Of a stretch of 6,999 bases of DNA, positions 6,226-6,999 are shown one piece after another (within the stretch, counting starts at the first letter, position 1; every line of letters begins with the position of its first letter). The notes under the pieces are model-generated. The model had not been told where the DNA came from and did no database searches. It worked only from the letters and a program-made list of their open reading frames with translations. Position numbers and translations under genes: made by a program. Source of the stretch: Planctomycetota bacterium (GTDB lineage: Bacteria > Planctomycetota > Planctomycetia > Pirellulales > Pirellulaceae). The stretch lies in assembly GCA_029259935.1 (NCBI GenBank), contig JAJDEH010000042.1:1-6999 (forward strand), given 5' to 3'.

Positions 6226-6247
6226 CAAGCGGGTATATACCCGCTTG
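6226..6247. repeat. 22-bp perfect palindrome
   Basis: The half-site CAAGCGGGTAT is followed directly by its exact reverse complement. As RNA it would form a hairpin of nine or ten pairs with a small TATA loop. On the plus strand it is followed by GGCTTTTAG, a weak T run, so a plus-strand terminator is possible. No plus-strand gene ends just before it. A binding site for a dimeric regulator, or the end of a mobile element, fits as well. It lies about 60 bases beyond the stop of the truncated minus-strand regulator gene. Confidence 0.65.
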
Positions 6248-6284
6248 GCTTTTAGTGGTCCGACGACATCAGTCATGTATGCGT

Positions 6285-6299
6285 CCGGTGAACCGGTGA
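6285..6299 (+). repeat. CCGGTGA direct repeat pair
   Basis: CCGGTGA occurs at 6285-6291 and 6293-6299, one base apart. The same heptamer appears again at 5975-5981, near the integrase-side palindrome. Copies flanking the tRNA fragment on both sides would suit recombinase or excisionase binding, but a heptamer three times in this window may be chance. Confidence 0.3.
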
Positions 6300-6308
6300 C
6301 ATTCCAAC

Positions 6309-6473
6309 TCAACAACCGTGGACGCGGGTGTAGATCTTGAGATTTGCAAGGACTTCGGTATCCCCCACTCTGACCGCTGAACTAAAGTCACGCGTGAGCG
6401 ATCGGTGCGAGCGTCCGTAGAGTTGCTCGACTTCTTTTTTGGTGATGAAGCCCTGGATGGGGAAAGCTGACAT
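6309..6473 (-). CDS. Small regulator-like protein, probably C-terminally truncated
   Basis: The 54-residue product starts MSAFPIQGFITKKEVEQLYG and continues RSHRSLTRDFSSAVRVGDTE before VLANLKIYTRVHGC. The ITKKEVEQLYGRSHRSLTRD segment looks like a short helix-turn-helix of the excisionase or phage-regulator kind. I recall similar N-terminal modules in planctomycete proteins associated with mobile elements, usually longer after the LKIYT strand. Here the sequence after KIYT (RVHGC, then TGA) looks unrelated, so I infer truncation at about 6320. The ATG at 6473 is chosen because the segment before it in the same frame (to an ATG at 6548) is low-quality sequence. There is no Shine-Dalgarno sequence. 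A full-length relative could control integration or excision of the neighbouring element. Confidence 0.5.
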   Translation of the reverse strand: MSAFPIQGFITKKEVEQLYGRSHRSLTRDFSSAVRVGDTEVLANLKIYTRVHGC

Positions 6474-6983
6474 GGTGTCGTCGGGATGACACGGATAGGT
6501 GGGTTTCAGAGTAGTTGTATCCCTGTCGGCGACATGACAGGATGCCAAGGTGCGTGATTTCGAGGAGTGTCGGCATGGAATTGTCAGGAGGAAAAGGCAG
6601 AACGACGTCAGGGAGTCGACGGTGTGACACTCAAGATGACGAATCCAGAGGCACGCACATTATCAATCGGCGTTTGCTTCACATTGGGAAAGAGAGAGAC
6701 AACAGCGGAAACTGCCAGACCATCTGCGTGAAGGCCAAACGTCGCATAAAATACCACGTGTCCAACTTGCGTTTATTTGAAGTAGTTGCCAGAAAAACAA
6801 AATTCTCATGTCAATTGCTTTTCTGATTTGGTAGGCCAGGCGTAAACTGTCCCCAGCAAAAAGGGAATTTCCTTGGCACAGGATCGCCGAGGTTTGGGCA
6901 GGCTGCAGTAGCAGTGGGTTTTTAGCGCTGTTGCGCGGCCTGGGAATGGTTGGCAGTATCGTCTTTCTATCGAGGCGTAAACC
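6474..6983. other. No convincing gene
   Basis: Open frames on both strands here (the longest is plus 6515-6826, 103 codons) have compositions typical of non-coding frames and no ribosome site. The minus strand has a TTGACA near 6810, but no usable -10 box follows. From about 6830 rightward the style changes, with purine-rich and G-rich sequence leading up to a possible gene start at 6984, which may be the leader of an insertion element. Confidence 0.5.
6838..6982 (+). repeat. Ten-base direct repeat bounding a possible leader
   Basis: AGGCGTAAAC is found at 6838-6847 and again at 6973-6982, directly before the ATG at 6984. The right copy contains the GAGG ribosome site. Ten exact bases within 145 is more than expected for random DNA and might mark an element end or a regulator site. 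Confidence 0.4.
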
Positions 6984-6999
6984 ATGCGCAAGGACGTCG
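6984..6999 (+). CDS. Possible start of a plus-strand gene cut by the window edge
   Basis: An ATG at 6984 opens MRKDV before the window ends. GAGG at 6972-6975 lies 8 bases upstream, a good ribosome site for this region. Five codons give no basis for a product. The preceding leader and repeat make an insertion-sequence transposase one possibility. Confidence 0.3.

Noticed and set aside
6515..6826. Plus-strand 103-codon frame
   Set aside because: There is no ribosome site, no recognisable motif, and a composition rich in Arg, Ser and Cys.
1..6999. CRISPR array
   Set aside because: No direct repeat of 20 or more bases with regular spacing is seen anywhere. The WD40 region is repetitive only at the protein level.

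Overview
The window looks like an accessory region of a planctomycete chromosome (Rhodopirellula or Blastopirellula type). This is inferred from the protein styles: a receiver-plus-anti-sigma-type kinase protein, a TIR-NACHT-WD40 giant, an integrase N-terminus of the kind I associate with planctomycetes, weak or missing ribosome binding sites, and no encoded CCA on the tRNA fragment. No rRNA or other marker fixes the taxon.

The left two thirds is one minus-strand unit of two genes. The first (4790 to 1242) encodes an 1182-residue protein with a possible N-terminal zinc ribbon, a TIR domain, a NACHT/STAND NTPase, a helical spacer and about nine WD40 repeats. The second (1245 to 358) encodes a 295-residue protein with an N-terminal receiver domain and a C-terminal HATPase domain of the RsbW/SpoIIAB type. 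The stop of the first gene and the start of the second share an ATGA, so the two are very probably translated together. The likely logic is an NLR-like sensor (WD40 for sensing, NACHT as switch, TIR as NAD-degrading or signalling effector) paired with a phospho-signalling protein. That pairing is the best candidate here for a little-described defence or stress system. Left of the unit, the window edge cuts a small minus-strand gene that appears broken by a +1 frameshift.

The right third (about 4800 to 6999) is mostly gene remains. It holds a doubtful small minus-strand ORF, a plausible plus-strand two-helix membrane protein, a short IstB-like remnant, and the N-terminal piece of a site-specific integrase gene with a nonsense codon at position 11. 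Next come several inverted repeats and a 3' fragment of a tRNA-Ala(CGC) gene, then a truncated small regulator-like gene. A possible plus-strand gene starts at the very right edge. The tRNA fragment followed directly by an integrase start is the usual layout at one end of a tRNA-integrated element. The TIR-NACHT-WD40 pair may therefore be cargo of an element whose mobility genes have decayed; this is inference, because the other end is not in the window.
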